A DNA stretch of 64,000 bases from Bombyx mori (lineage: Eukaryota; Arthropoda; Insecta; Lepidoptera; Bombycidae). The notes beneath the pieces are model-generated. The model worked only from the letters and a program-made list of their open reading frames with translations. It was not told the DNA's origin and ran no database searches. This document shows, in pieces, positions 9,963 to 20,971 of this stretch. The stretch lies in assembly GCF_030269925.1 (NCBI RefSeq), contig NC_085126.1:3288501-3352500 (forward strand), written 5' to 3'. Position numbers and translations under genes: made by a program. Positions within the stretch are counted from its first letter, which is position 1, and each line of letters begins with the position of its first letter.

Positions 9963-11567
9963 ATGGAAGCTTTATTTACAGAATTCCTCCGACTTCGCCA
10001 CCCTAAGCTCACTTCTGAGTTTCTGGCTTTCAAGGCCGATCACGCCGTGAGCCCTCTCGCGGATTCCGCCGTGCTCGTCGCTCCCGCGTCGTACACCGCA
10101 GCGTCCGCCATGCCTGCCGCTCCCGCGTCGCCTATACTAGTGGGTAAAACTGCTGCGTCGTCCGCCGTGACCGCCGCTCCCCTGGCGCGATCATCCGCGG
10201 GTTCCGTAGGGTCCGACGGACGTCCTGCATCTGCCCGTAGGTCGCCTGCTCCCGAGCCTGCTGCCTCCTCGTCCTCCGACTCTGACTCGGACATGGAGGT
10301 CGACCTCGCCCCCGCCTCATCGACGGATGGATTCACCCTGGTAAAGGGTAAGAAGCGCGCTGCGGAATCCCGAGCTCCCGCGGCCGCTAAAATTAGTAAA
10401 GCCGCGAACGCGTCGCGCCCTCGCCCTCCGACTCCCGTCGCTCCCCCTGCCCGTGCCACACCGTCGCCGCGTCCAGTGGCACAAAATAAAACTCAGACCC
10501 CTCCCCCGGTAATCCTTCAAGAGAAGGCAGCTTGGGACCGAGTTTCCCTGGCCCTTCAGGCCAAAACAATTAATTTTATCAGCGCCCGTAACCTCGCGAA
10601 TGGGATTCAAATTAAGGTAACGACACCCGACGACCATAGGGCCCTCTCAAGCTACCTCCGAAAGGAGCGTATAAGTTTCCACACTTATACGCTTCAGGAG
10701 GAGCGTGAACTTCGCGCGGTCATACGCGGCATCCCAAAGGAATTAGATGCCGATCTCGTCAAGGCCGACCTTCTAGAACAAGGTCTGCCGGTCAATTCCG
10801 TGCACCGCATGCACACAGGACGCGGGAGGGAGCCATACAATATGGTTCTCGTCGCTCTCCAGCCTACCCCCGAGGGCAAGCAAATTTTCAACGTACGAAC
10901 AGTCTGTAGGCTTTCCGGAATAACCGTCGAAACCCCTCATAAAAAAGGCACTCCGAGCCAGTGCCATAACTGTCAGTTGTACGGGCACTCTTCCCGTAAT
11001 TGCCACGCGCGCTCCCGATGCGTCAAGTGTTTGGGCGATCACGCCACGAGCCTTTGCACTCGCGATCAAAAAACCGCTACGGAACCGCCTAGCTGCGTCC
11101 TGTGCCGAACACAGGGTCACCCCGCGAATTACCGTGGTTGCCCCCGAGCCCCTAAAATAAATCGCCGCGTCGCCCGCCAAAACCGCCTCCGAGCTTTCGG
11201 CCCAGACATCAAAGCCACGGCACCCTCTGTGTCGCAGGCTAAGCCAGCGTTCGTTCCGGCGCCGGTGCCCAGTGTCTCGGCCTGGGCGAAACCGCTGCCG
11301 TACATGAACACGGCTACAACTCCCTCCTCCGCGATTCGTCCCGCCCCCGCGACTCGTCCCTCTCCCGCGACTTGCCCTCCGACCGCGTCCGACAATCTCG
11401 CTTTAGCGATCGACTTCTTTCAGTCGATCAACTTTGAGCGCGTTAATGCTTTGGGCGACGCCATCCGCGCCGCCTCCACTGCACAACACTTTATCGCCGT
11501 TGTGCAAGAATACGCTGACGTATACGCGTCGTTAAATACGTACGTCCTCCCCTCACTCCGCCGGTAA
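9963..11567 (+). CDS. Retrotransposon ORF1, gag-like RNA-binding protein
   Basis: 534 residues, starting at the first ATG in frame (MEALFTEFLRL); the frame is open to 9921 but without an earlier ATG. The first 190 residues are rich in A, S and P and probably unordered, with an acidic Ser/Asp tract. Three zinc knuckles follow at about residues 340-400: CHNCQLYGHSSRNC, CVKCLGDHATSLC and CVLCRTQGHPANYRGC. They bind element RNA in known ORF1 proteins, which coat the RNA for target-primed reverse transcription. The stop at 11565-11567 is three bases from the ATG of ORF2 and in the same frame, so ORF2 may be reached by reinitiation or stop readthrough. The ORF is intact. Confidence 0.9.
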   Translation: MEALFTEFLRLRHPKLTSEFLAFKADHAVSPLADSAVLVAPASYTAASAMPAAPASPILVGKTAASSAVTAAPLARSSAGSVGSDGRPASARRSPAPEPAASSSSDSDSDMEVDLAPASSTDGFTLVKGKKRAAESRAPAAAKISKAANASRPRPPTPVAPPARATPSPRPVAQNKTQTPPPVILQEKAAWDRVSLALQAKTINFISARNLANGIQIKVTTPDDHRALSSYLRKERISFHTYTLQEERELRAVIRGIPKELDADLVKADLLEQGLPVNSVHRMHTGRGREPYNMVLVALQPTPEGKQIFNVRTVCRLSGITVETPHKKGTPSQCHNCQLYGHSSRNCHARSRCVKCLGDHATSLCTRDQKTATEPPSCVLCRTQGHPANYRGCPRAPKINRRVARQNRLRAFGPDIKATAPSVSQAKPAFVPAPVPSVSAWAKPLPYMNTATTPSSAIRPAPATRPSPATCPPTASDNLALAIDFFQSINFERVNALGDAIRAASTAQHFIAVVQEYADVYASLNTYVLPSLRR

Positions 11568-11570
11568 TCA

Positions 11571-14453
11571 ATGGCGTACATAAGTAGAATCAAGCCCCTA
11601 TCCGTAACGATAGGATTTTTTAACGCTTACGGTCTCGCAAATCAACGTGATCAGGTTTGTGATTTTTTGCGAGACCATCAAATTGACATCTTTTTGGTGC
11701 AGGAGACCCTGCTTAAGCCCGCGCGCCGCGACCCTAAAATCGCGAACTACAACATGGTTAGGAACGACAGGCTCACTGCTCGTGGTGGTGGTACCGTCAT
11801 TTACTATAGAAGAGCCCTGCATTGCGTCCCACTCGACCCCCCCGCGCTTTCTAACATCGAAGCATCAGTATGCCGAATCTCACTGACTGGACACGCGCCG
11901 ATCGTTATCGCGTCCGTTTATCTTCCACCGGATAAAATTGTTCTAAGTAGTGATATTGAGGCGCTGCTCGGAATGGGAAGCTCTGTCATTCTGGCGGGTG
12001 ACCTAAATTGTAAACACGTCAGGTGGAACTCTCACACCTCAACCCCTAATGGCAGGCGCCTCGACGCGTTAGTCGATGATCTCGCCTTCGATATCGTCGC
12101 TCCGCTGACCCCGACTCACTACCCGCTAAATATCGCGCATCGCCCGGATATACTCGACATAGCGTTATTAAAAAACGTAACTCTGCGCTTACATTCGATT
12201 GAAGTAGTTTCAGAGTTAGATTCAGACCATCGTCCCGTCATTATGAAGCTCGGTCGCGCTCCCGATTCCGTTCCCGTCACGAGGACTGTGGTGGATTGGC
12301 ACACGCTGGGCATCAGTCTGGCTGAATCTGATCCACCATCGCTTCCGTTTAGTCCGGACTCTATCCCGTCTCCTCAGGATACCGCTGAAGCCATAGACAT
12401 CGTAACGTCACACATCACCTCGACATTAGATAGGTCATCGAAGCAAGTTGTAGCGGAGGACTTCCTTCACCGCTTCAAATTGGCCGACGATATTAGGGAG
12501 CTCCTTAGAGCTAAGAACGCCTCGATACGCGCCTACGACAGGTATCCTACCGCGGAAAATCGTATTCGAATGCGTGCCCTACAACGCGACGTAAAGTCTC
12601 GCATCACCGAAGTCCGAGATGCCAGATGGTCTGATTTCTTAGAAGGACTCGCGCCCTCTCAAAGGTCTTACTACCGCTTAGCTCGTACTCTCAAATCGGA
12701 TACGGTAGTAACTATGCCCCCCCTCGTAGGCCCCTCAGGCCGACTCGCGGCGTTCGATGATGACGAAAAAGCAGAGCTGCTGGCCGATACATTGCAAGCC
12801 CAGTGCATGCCTAGCATTCAATCCGCGGACCCTGTTCATGTAGAATTAGTAGACAGTGAGGTAGAACGCAGAGCCTCCTTGCCACCCTTGGACGCGTTAC
12901 CGCCCGTCACCTCAATGGAAGTTAAAGACCTGATCAAAGACCTACGTCCTCGCAAGGCTCCCGGTTCCGACGGTATATCTAACCGCGTTATTAAACTTTT
13001 ACCCGTCCAACTCATCGTGATGTTGGCATCTATTTTCAATGCCGCTATGGCTAACTGTATCTTTCCCACGGTGTGGAAAGAAGCGGACGTTATCGGCATA
13101 CACAAACCCGGTAAACCAAAAAATAATACGACGAGTTATCGCCCGATTAGCCTCCTCATGTCTCTAGGCAAACTGTATGAGCGTCTGCTCTACAAACGCC
13201 TCAGAGACTTCGTCTCATCCAAGGGCATTCTCATCGATGAACAATTCGGATTCCGTGCAAATCACTCATGCGTACAACAGGTGCACCGCCTTACGGAGCA
13301 CATTCTTGTGGGACTTAATCGACCAAAACCGTTATACACGGGAGCTCTCTTCTTCGACGTCGCAAAAGCGTTCGACAAAGTCTAGCACAACGGTTTGATT
13401 TTCAAACTATTCAACATGGGCGTGCCGGATAGTCTCGTGCTCATCATACGGGACTTCTTGTCGAACCGCTCTTTTCGATATCGAGTAGAGGGAACCCGCT
13501 CCTCCCCGCGACCACTCACGGCTGGAGTGCCGCAAGGCTCCGTTCTCTCACCGCTCTTATTTAGTTTATTTATTAATGATATTCCCCGGTCGCCGCCGAC
13601 CCAGCTAGCCTTATTCGCTGACGACACAACCGTTTACTACTCAAGTAGAAACAAGTCCCTAATCGCGAGTAAACTCCAGAGCGCAGCGTTAGCCCTCGGA
13701 CAGTGGTTCCGAAAATGGCGCATAGACATCAACCCGGCGAAAAGCACAGCAGTGTTATTTCAAAGGGGAAACTCACCGCTTATTTCCTCCCGCATTAGGA
13801 GGAGAAATATCACTCCCCCGATCACCCTCTTCGGCCAACCTATACCCTGGGTCAGGAAGGTTAAGTACCTGAGAGTCACCCTGGATGCATCCATGACATT
13901 CCGCCCACACATAAAAACAGTCCGCGACCGTGCCGCATTCATTCTCGGCAGACTCTATCCCATGATCTGTAAGCGGAGTAAAATGTCCCTTCGGAACAAG
14001 GTGACACTTTACAAAACTTGCATAAGGCCCATCATGACTTACGCGAGTGTGGTGTTCGCTCACGCGGCCCGCACACACATAGACACCCTCCAATCCCTAC
14101 AATCTCGCTTTTGCAGGTTAGCCGTCGGGGCTCCGTGGTTCGTGAGGAACGTTGACCTACACGACGACCTGGGCCTTGAATCAATCCAGAAATACATGAA
14201 GTCAGCGTCGGAACGGTACTTCGATAAGGCTATGCGTCATGATAATCGCCTTATCGTTGCCGCCGCTGACTACGCACCGAATCCTGATCATGCAGGAGCC
14301 AGTCACCGTCGACGCCCTAGACACGTCCTTACGGATCCATCAGATCCAATAACCTTTGCATTAGATGCCTTCAGCTCTAATACTAGGAGCAGGCTTAGGG
14401 ACCCCAGTAACCGTATTCGTCGAACTCGACAAAGAGGTCGACGTGCAACCTAG
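11571..14453 (+). pseudogene. Retrotransposon ORF2 (endonuclease-reverse transcriptase) with one nonsense codon
   Basis: 961 codons, open except for TAG at 13383-13385, where the related sequence context (KAFDKV-x-HNGL) suggests a former Trp codon changed by one base. Residues 1-225 are an apurinic-type endonuclease (FFNAYGLANQRDQ, VQETLL, GDLNCKH, SDHRPV). Reverse transcriptase motifs are PGSDGIS, YRPISLL, DEQFGFRANHS, GALFFDVAKAFDKV, GVPQGSVLSPLLF and the catalytic LFADDT. The C-terminal region has VKYLRVTLD and RHVLTDPSDP. The stop falls after the first catalytic Asp motif, so the product would lack the FADD site. No frameshift is seen elsewhere. Confidence 0.9.
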
Positions 14454-14711
14454 CCCATGCATCAGCCCGCTGAGTTTCTCGCCGGATCTTCTCAGCGGGT
14501 CGCGATTCCGATCCGGTAGTAGATTCATTCGCGAAGCAATTGCTCTTGAGTTGTTAGGTCTCCTTCGGAGGCGCTCGGGCAGCTGTTAGCAAATCCCACC
14601 CCTCCTGGCTGAGCCTTTGCTCGCCCACCTGTCCTGGTGAAACTGGAAAGGCCTTCGGGCCAGCAGTAATCTCTCAATCATAAAAAAAAAAAAAAAAAAA
14701 AAGAACGAAGT

Positions 14712-15068
14712 TTGAAAAGATCTTCAACGGTAGCCGGCAACTTTTGGTCGTGCTCCTAGCATTCATCTCTACGAGTGACAGTGATCAGTCACATCCTATC
14801 TCTACCAAGAAAACATAGCATACTAGAGGTAAATTACATCTGCAATTGACACGTCATCATGCAAGTTCCTGGTCCACTTGGTATTAAGTGATTGCCAAAG
14901 TCTGCGCAATGAAACCTTCGCGTCAGTATTAACCTGGATGGCGACACACCCGTATGGATGCACAAACACTCGATATTTTTTCCACATGAAACCCGTGTTG
15001 TATTATGTCATATATTCTTCAGATTTCAAGAACTGCATTTTTTCAAACTGATACCGTTTTATTTCATA
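14712..15068. other. Nothing recognised
   Basis: About 350 bp without ORF or repeat match between the Jockey-like element and a Helitron. Confidence 0.4.
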
Positions 15069-16507
15069 CTAGGTTTTGCCCGCGACTTCGTCTGCGTGGA
15101 ATAGTTACTTTGGCGTAACGCTAAATTTTACCCGCCTCTTCATTTACGTAGAAAGTGAAAATATTTTTGAATAATAGAATGTTAAGGAGCTATTTAAGGT
15201 AAATAACGCTTTTTAACCGACTTCAAAAGAGGAAGTTATCAATTCGATAATAATTTTTTATCTGTGTTCACCAATTTCTCGAGAATGCCCATTTTTTTTA
15301 ATGCCCTTGTAGGCAGACGAGCATACGGCCCACCTAATGGTGAATGGTTACCGTCGCCCATGGACTTCAGCAATGCCAGGGGCAGAGCCAAGCCGCTGCC
15401 TACTGCTTAATACTCTCCACAAGCCTCGTTTGAAGAATTACATGTCATAGCGCTCGGGAAACACCGTGGAGGAGAGGTCATTTCATAGCCGGATGGTCCG
15501 TGGCAAGAAAGACCTCAGAATCGCTGTGGATGACCGCAGTGGGTCCAGGTAGTATGGATGAACTCTACTCCGGTGGCGGGCGGTGCGATGGTAAAAACAA
15601 GATGCCGGTATCATCTCGAACAATTCCTCAGAGCTCTCCCCATGGAACATACGGTACAAAATACAGAGGGAACCGAAGTCCCTCCGCAGACCCAGAGGCT
15701 CCAAACGATCCGTGAGAATGGGATTATCGACAATCCGAACGGTCCTCCTCTGTATAGAGTCAAATGGAAGAAGCTGGTATTTGGGGGCCCCGGCCCAGAA
15801 GATGGGAGCAGCACTTCACGCGAGGCCGGACTTGTGCTTTATAAAGCAAAAGTCTTGTCCAGGCGTGAAGTACCGCTTCGCTCTGTTGAAGACTCCCAGC
15901 ATTTTGGACGCCAACTTGACTTGGCTTGTCTATGCTTGAACCGATTCGGATATTTCTTTGTTTTGATCGAAAGACTTCCCGAATGGTCCTGTAATCATCA
16001 AGATCTGATGATGGGATCCTGGAGAAATCCAAAAAAAAACTATAATTGTCGAAGCCTATTTTGAAGTGATTTGGGTGTTTCAATGTCGTAATGAATAACA
16101 TATTTATTTGGATAGGGATTAATATCATCTTTATAAAAACACCTTCACAAATAATGCTTTACTTTAGAACAAATTTGGTTAGCTTAAAACGTTATAGGCC
16201 TTAAAATATAGACATATACTGTCGCGGACATTTTTTTAGATCTTTTATTCTATTTTAGCAAACTTTAACCATTTCCGCAGCGCACGCAGCGGAAGCTCTC
16301 AAAAGGGAAAAATACCCAGATTTTGAAACATTCTTTATTGGTGCTCCGCTTGAATTGGTCTTTACGTGATGTTATATAGCCTTCTTCGATAAATGAGCTA
16401 TCTGACACTGAAATAATTTTTCAAATCGGACCAGTAGTAGTTCCTGAAATTAGCGCGCTCAAACAAACAAACAAACTCTTGAACTTTATAATATTAATTA
16501 GTATAGA
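15069..16507 (-). mobile_element. Helitron carrying a LINE insertion
   Basis: On the minus strand it starts TCTATACTAATTAATATTA and ends ...GCGGGCAAAACCTAG before a T. The internal CGCAGCGCACGCAGCGGAAG segment recurs in the Helitrons at 23405-24918 and 45370-46285. An unrelated LINE fragment of about 610 bp is inserted at 15294-15905. Apart from that insert no coding sequence is visible; it is non-autonomous. Confidence 0.75.
15294..15905 (-). repeat. CR1-like LINE 3' end (family D, copy 1)
   Basis: T-run, then GCCCTTGTAGGCAGACGAGC on the plus strand. Read on the minus strand it encodes the C-terminus of a reverse-transcriptase polyprotein (MEPLGLRRDFGSLCILYRM, HGESSEELFEMIP, RSFLPRTIRL at 15483-15704) before the 3' UTR. 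Nested inside the Helitron. The 168-codon plus-strand ORF here is a shadow. Confidence 0.75.
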
Positions 16508-16636
16508 TAATTATGAAAAAAACAACTGATAACCGGGGGTTAAGACGAGAGAAAGGTTATTATTGTTGATATATAATATAATTGTTCAAGTATTTATTAT
16601 ACAAGTAAAGGTGAAATGTAGATAAACAGCAATACA

Positions 16637-16988
16637 TCTATACATATAAATAAAATTGGTGTGTCTGTTTGTAATATTGAAATAGCCGCTTTTTACTACA
16701 TGCATATGAATATATATACGGTACATACACCAAAATAACATTTTTTATAATTTTTGTCTGTCTGTCTGTTTGTTCCGGCTAATCTCTGGAACGGCTGGAC
16801 CGATTTTGACGGGACTTTCACTGATAGGTAGCTGATGATATAAGGAGTAACTTAGGCTACTTTTTTTAGACTAGCTTCGCCTTGCGACGTCACCCTCGGT
16901 ACGAAAATAACTGCGAGTTACATCGCGGGACTCAGCTATCAATAATAAAATTTAATGTTTCCGAAGCGAAGCGAGGGCAGGTCGCTAG
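16637..16988 (+). mobile_element. Non-autonomous Helitron, second family
   Basis: Starts TCTATACATATAAATAAAAT after an A and ends GGGCAGGTCGCTAG before a T, 352 bp. It contains a (GTCT)n run and GGAACGGCTGGACCGATTTT, common in lepidopteran Helitrons. Confidence 0.7.
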
Positions 16989-16989
16989 T

Positions 16990-17925
16990 ATACATTTATA
17001 ATAACTTGTCCTGACTGATTGATACATCAACACAGCCTCACTTGCTGGATCCAGGGCCCTGAAACTGCGATACCTCAAGACAAATATTTTTTTGTGTGGA
17101 AACAATGAAATAGAATGTTAATAGCTTTTATATCGTGAGCACTATGTATGGGAAGATGTTTAAAAATTTCATCATCTTACGGGTTACATTTTGAGAGAAA
17201 AATACCAATTTATGTTTTAATTTATTTCTACCGAACGGCAGGTATAAAACGTTTTGTAGTTTCTACTTAATGCCATAAGGTTGACAGTTTAAATTAAAAG
17301 CTCGTCACTCTTGAAGAAAAAAAAAGCATAAAATTCAATATAAAAACAATACGAAGCCGTGGCGTGACACTGATTTTAATTCTTTTGTATTTGCCTTTGA
17401 AAATGTATCTACATATATATCTATACAAAAAAATGAAAAATAGTGCCACAATTAATCGCCTTCTTAGTATAATCGTTGATAGAAATTTAGTTACAGAATG
17501 TTTCATTGCTATTTATCTACAGTAATACCTATAATAATACACCCAGACCCGATTAGAATGGTGCTATGAACCACGAATATAATATGTCCAAATGCCATAC
17601 GGTCTCCCGAACCGCTATAAAATATCTTCACTTCAATTTTTCATTAGTATTCAAAGTCAAAACAGCAAGTGACAATTTTTCTGTTCATAGATTATTACAA
17701 TGAATGAATAATGTCGTTCATTAGGTATCAAACATGCAAGTGTTTATAAAACTAACGAGCAGTTTATTTCATCTCACTTGGTTATAGTCTCAAACAAATC
17801 AACTTTACATCATTTCGCTACAGGTAATTTTTCATACAGCAGAATATATAAAAGATTGGGCTGTATGGTGAAATACTTTCGCCGTCTCCATGGGAAAATA
17901 CAACTATAACTCAGACAGGTGTGAA
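16990..17925. other. AT-rich DNA with a possible 30K relic
   Basis: No gene. At 17583-17612 about 28 bases match 37489-37516 of 30K gene 3 and on the minus strand still read [10 protein letters not shown]. The rest shows no recognisable feature. Confidence 0.45.
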
Positions 17926-17938
17926 GTTGCTAGGCAAC
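17926..17938. promoter_or_regulatory. X-box (RFX site) upstream of IFT52
   Basis: GTTGCTAGGCAAC is a near-perfect inverted repeat and fits the RFX X-box pattern RYYVYY-N(1-3)-RRNRAC with a 1-base spacer. It is 163 bp upstream of the IFT52 ATG. X-boxes driving intraflagellar transport genes usually lie within a few hundred bases of the start, so it probably makes IFT52 an RFX target in ciliated sensory neurons. Confidence 0.75.
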
Positions 17939-18101
17939 GGGTGTCAAAACAAAGCGAAAATTTTTCATTAAGTAACGATGATTTTATGAGTCCTTTAAAA
18001 ACTATAATTAAGACAACTATAATAGGAATAACATATTAGTTTAAAAATACTTAGTACTGGAATCGTATCTTGACAATTAAATAGTTACTGTATTTTTCGA
18101 T

Positions 18102-18214
18102 ATGAAAGCTGTCGATACGATTTTGTTCGATGTATCTAAAAACGAACTGTTTAAAATAAGTGAAAACTATAAGCTGCTTCATCGTAAACTGAAAACATCC
18201 TGGAAGGTTATGAT
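18102..18214 (+). CDS. IFT52: IFT52, exon 1
   Basis: IFT52 is a core subunit of the IFT-B complex that carries cargo along the ciliary axoneme; in insects it is needed in ciliated sensory neurons. This exon encodes the N-terminus, MKAVDTILFDVSKNELFKIS then ENYKLLHRKLKTSWKVM, matching the family pattern of a short beta strand followed by YK-KLR/K-WK. It ends AT|GTGAGT in phase 2. The next exon starts with T and completes an Ile codon, giving WKVMINREELSQSSLQDVKL, which reads smoothly across the family alignment. The five exons in this window (18102-18214, 51721-51938, 53964-54099, 60963-61111, 62609-62757) give 255 residues. Family members are about 430 residues, so the C-terminal IFT-B binding part lies beyond the right edge. 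The ATG is the first in this frame after the AT-rich leader. Confidence 0.9.
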
Positions 18215-18249
18215 GTGAGTAAAAGTTCCATATAATTGGTAATTGGTAA

Positions 18250-18539
18250 TCTATATATCTAAAAATGAATAGCTGTTCGTTAGTCTCGCTAAAACTCGAG
18301 AACGGCTGAACCGATTTGGCTAATTTTGGTCTTGAATTATTTGTGGAAGTCCAGAGAAGGTTTAAAAGGTGAATAAATATGAAAATGCTTGGAATTAAAT
18401 AAAAATAAAATTTTTGTTTTCCTTTTGATTTGTCCCCCGTCGGACGGATTCCTTTTGTTTGTTTTAAGTTTATTTTATACAGAAGCTTAGGTCTTTTATT
18501 TATCTATTGAGGCACTACGAAGTCTGCCGGGTCAGCTAG
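18250..18539 (+). mobile_element. Non-autonomous Helitron 35 bp past IFT52 exon 1
   Basis: Starts TCTATATATCTAAAAATG, contains GAGAACGGCTGAACCGATTT and ends GGGTCAGCTAG before T. TTGGTAA occurs on both sides, but it is already tandem in the host. It leaves the splice donor intact. Confidence 0.7.
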
Positions 18540-18840
18540 TTGGTAATATAAAGAAAAAAAATTGTATGCTGTTTCTTCTATCAAAACTGAAATTATTTTG
18601 AAACATCATTGTAGGGGCCGATGAAAAAATTGTGAGATGCCATCTGTAATACTGTACATGTGAATATGTACTACACTGTACATAGATAGGTGCAGTTAAA
18701 TACGAACAAACTATAAGCATCTCTGTAGGGACATCTGTTCACAACTATGAAACTGAACAAACAAGAATGGATATTATCTTATTGTTAATTGTATTCTCTT
18801 CGGTTTTCGAAGTTGTAGTCATAATGAAAACTACTTTTTA

Positions 18841-19022
18841 GAGTTTATATTTCATCCCATATCATTTCATTTAATTTTATCCCAGTTGATTATTGTCTCA
18901 AATTAATCACCTTCATTTCATTTCACTCCATATTATCATTTTTCATAAAAATAAGATTATAGGTTAAAATAAGACACGACCTAAAGGTCTTAGTTACCAG
19001 GTCATAAAATCCCTTAAAAAAA
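18841..19022 (+). repeat. Dispersed repeat F, copy 1
   Basis: TTTCATTTCACTCCATA-rich segment ending GGTCTTAGTTACCAGGTCAT. It recurs at 34070-34285, where the TTTCATTTCACTCCATAATA unit is duplicated. Possibly a LINE 3' end; family unknown. Confidence 0.6.
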
Positions 19023-19480
19023 TAAAAATATTACGCGAAAACCACTGCGTAAAATAAAAGAATTAATCTATAAATAATGGAGCTCGTCTGGTCAAAAGTG
19101 TGTTACATAATCGACAATCGCACTGAGCTCTGTCGTCATCTTCGTCTGCGAGAATTGGACGGCTGGCCAGAGAAACTGAAGTTCACGTTCTACGAGGAAA
19201 AGCACTGTATAAGTTAATGTACGGTCTCTTTCTATTCTTCATCTCACAATTCTCATAATTAATCAATCGCATCGCACACTGTTTATTCAGAAGCGAACGA
19301 CGGAGCCAAGGATTCGCGCAAGCCAAAATTTAATTAGAAATTTAAAACCTAGAAAAATCTTTTAACAAGCCCTTTTGTAAATAAAAAACAATGTCTTTTT
19401 ATACATATATTTGTCCTCTATGGGTTTCTATACAATCCGTTTAATGAATGACGAATGATCTTGGTACAGTAGTTATTCAA
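19023..19480. other. Nothing recognised
   Basis: Unique-looking intronic DNA inside IFT52 intron 1; no ORF with a motif. Confidence 0.4.
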
Positions 19481-19745
19481 CGGCCGTCTGGTGAAGTGGT
19501 AAGTGACATGGCCACTACATAAGGGGGTCGCGGGTTCGAATCCCGCCAAGGGAAGATATTTGTATGATAAATATAAATGTCTTTTCCAGGGTTATGGATG
19601 TATATTAAATATATGTATGTGTATAATAAAAATCTTACATTTATTTCTGATATCTGGTACCTGTAACACAAGTTCTTTACGAACTTATCACGGGACCAGT
19701 TAACGTGGCGTGATTGTTAGTAAATATTTATTTATTTATTATTAA
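19481..19745 (+). repeat. Second tRNA-derived SINE family
   Basis: The head has A-box-like TCTGGTGAAGTGGTAAG and a perfect B box GGGTTCGAATCCC (about 19533). The body follows with GGGTTATGGATGTATAT and CACGGGACCAGTTAACGTGG, and a TATTTATTTATTTATTA tail. The head does not fold as a complete cloverleaf with a CCA-ready acceptor, so it is not called as a tRNA gene. Confidence 0.75.
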
Positions 19746-20194
19746 ATTTAAGGTTACTTTACGGAAGAAAGAGTAAACGCTTCCGGAGATAACCCTTCTA
19801 TGAGATTCTTGAATTGATACTCCACGTTTGGTTTAGGTCTCAGTTCAAACAATCTACGTTAGATGAGCTGTGAATAAATTCAATAAATTGATTTAATTTT
19901 AAATGTTCCGTGCTATTTTCGCTGGGATGGGTTTTACTTGTAATTTATATCTCATTTCATAATTCCGTGTTATTCTAACAACAAAGCTGTCAGGTTATAA
20001 ACATATTACAATCTTTTCATGTAAAATAAAATCTCACAATCGAAGATCTTAATAATAAGAAATTGCTGCTTAATAGAAAAATACGTTTTTTATCAAACAC
20101 GATCGGTTAATAAATTACAAATTTAGCCTAATTGTCAAAGACATATTAGAGGTCCATACACCTTGATATCTAAACATGAACACGAAAACACATT
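19746..20194. other. Nothing recognised
   Basis: AT-rich intronic DNA without repeat match. Confidence 0.4.
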
Positions 20195-20845
20195 TGGAGT
20201 TATCGTGCCCTAAAGGATTCGCCCGGCGCATTCGTATTGAGCAATGTATCAATGTTCGAGTCCCGCAGGCTGGTACAATTTTTTCTAATGAAGTACATAC
20301 ATACGTACATACTTCAACAAATGCTAACAAATAACTTCCAAATGAAGAAAGAACATCGTGTAATAAAAGTCAAACCAGCAAAATATAATTACTGGTGATA
20401 GGGTGTATTTTTTTATTGCTTAGATGGGTGGACGAGCTCACACTTCACCTGGTGTGAAGTGGTTACTGAAGCCCATAGACATCAACAATGTAAATGTGCC
20501 ATTCACCTTGAAATATAAGTTCTAAGGTCTCAGTATAGTTACAACCGTAATGGCCGCCCCACCCTTCAAACCGAAAAGCGGACTCATAAGACGTCCTACC
20601 ACCAGTAATGATCAATATCGTGACATGCTCGGGTTGGTACCACCACCCTGCCTATTTCTGCCGTAAATCCGTATAGTCGTTTCGGTTTAAAGGGTGGGGC
20701 AGCTGTACTTTCATAATGATACTGAACTCGTGTGTCAATGTGGGTAGCTGCGTTTACATCGTTAATGTCTATGGGTTCCAGTAACCACTACATTTCAGGT
20801 AGGTCGTGAGCTCGTCAACGCATCTTGGTAATAAAACAAAATGGT
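20195..20845 (+). repeat. Bm1-like SINE interrupted by another copy in the opposite orientation
   Basis: The old plus-strand SINE has its tRNA-like head (B box ATGTTCGAGTCCC near 20249) at 20195-20402 and its body at 20625-20845. A minus-strand copy sits between at about 20407-20608 (TTGCTTAGATGGGTGGACGA to ACCACCAGTA). Just downstream of 30K gene 2. Confidence 0.8.
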
Positions 20846-20920
20846 GCATGAAGGAAGTTGCGAAAGGAACAACGGGTTTTCAAAGAATAACCAAAAACAA
20901 GTATTTTTTTTATAAATTCA

Positions 20921-20926
20921 TTTATT
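20921..20926 (-). terminator. Poly(A) signal of 30K gene 2
   Basis: AATAAA on the minus strand, 46 nt past the stop codon. Confidence 0.75.
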
Positions 20927-20971
20927 GCTGCTCATTCTCATTGGTTCGTGGTCGAAACTTTATATTATAAC

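Larger units (their letters stand above)
9617..14711 (+). mobile_element. Full-length Jockey-like non-LTR retrotransposon
   Basis: The 10 bp duplication AGAACGAAGT at 9617-9626 and 14702-14711 brackets a complete insertion of about 5.07 kb that starts CAGTCCGACAG and ends in a poly(A) tract (about 14682-14701). The order is 5' UTR, ORF1 (gag-like), ORF2 (endonuclease and reverse transcriptase), 3' UTR. GC content is clearly higher than in the flanks. The perfect duplication and long A-tail suggest a recent arrival. Clade assignment to Jockey is by ORF layout and motif wording only. At least five truncated relatives lie in the window (4036, 27380, 28440, 28549, 43355). Confidence 0.9.

Noticed and set aside
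10040..10459. 139-codon minus-strand ORF, Ala/Gly rich
   Set aside because: Shadow of the GC-rich 5' part of retrotransposon ORF1.
15558..16064. 168-codon plus-strand ORF
   Set aside because: Opposite strand of a LINE 3' end running into Helitron sequence; the minus strand carries the recognisable reverse-transcriptase tail.
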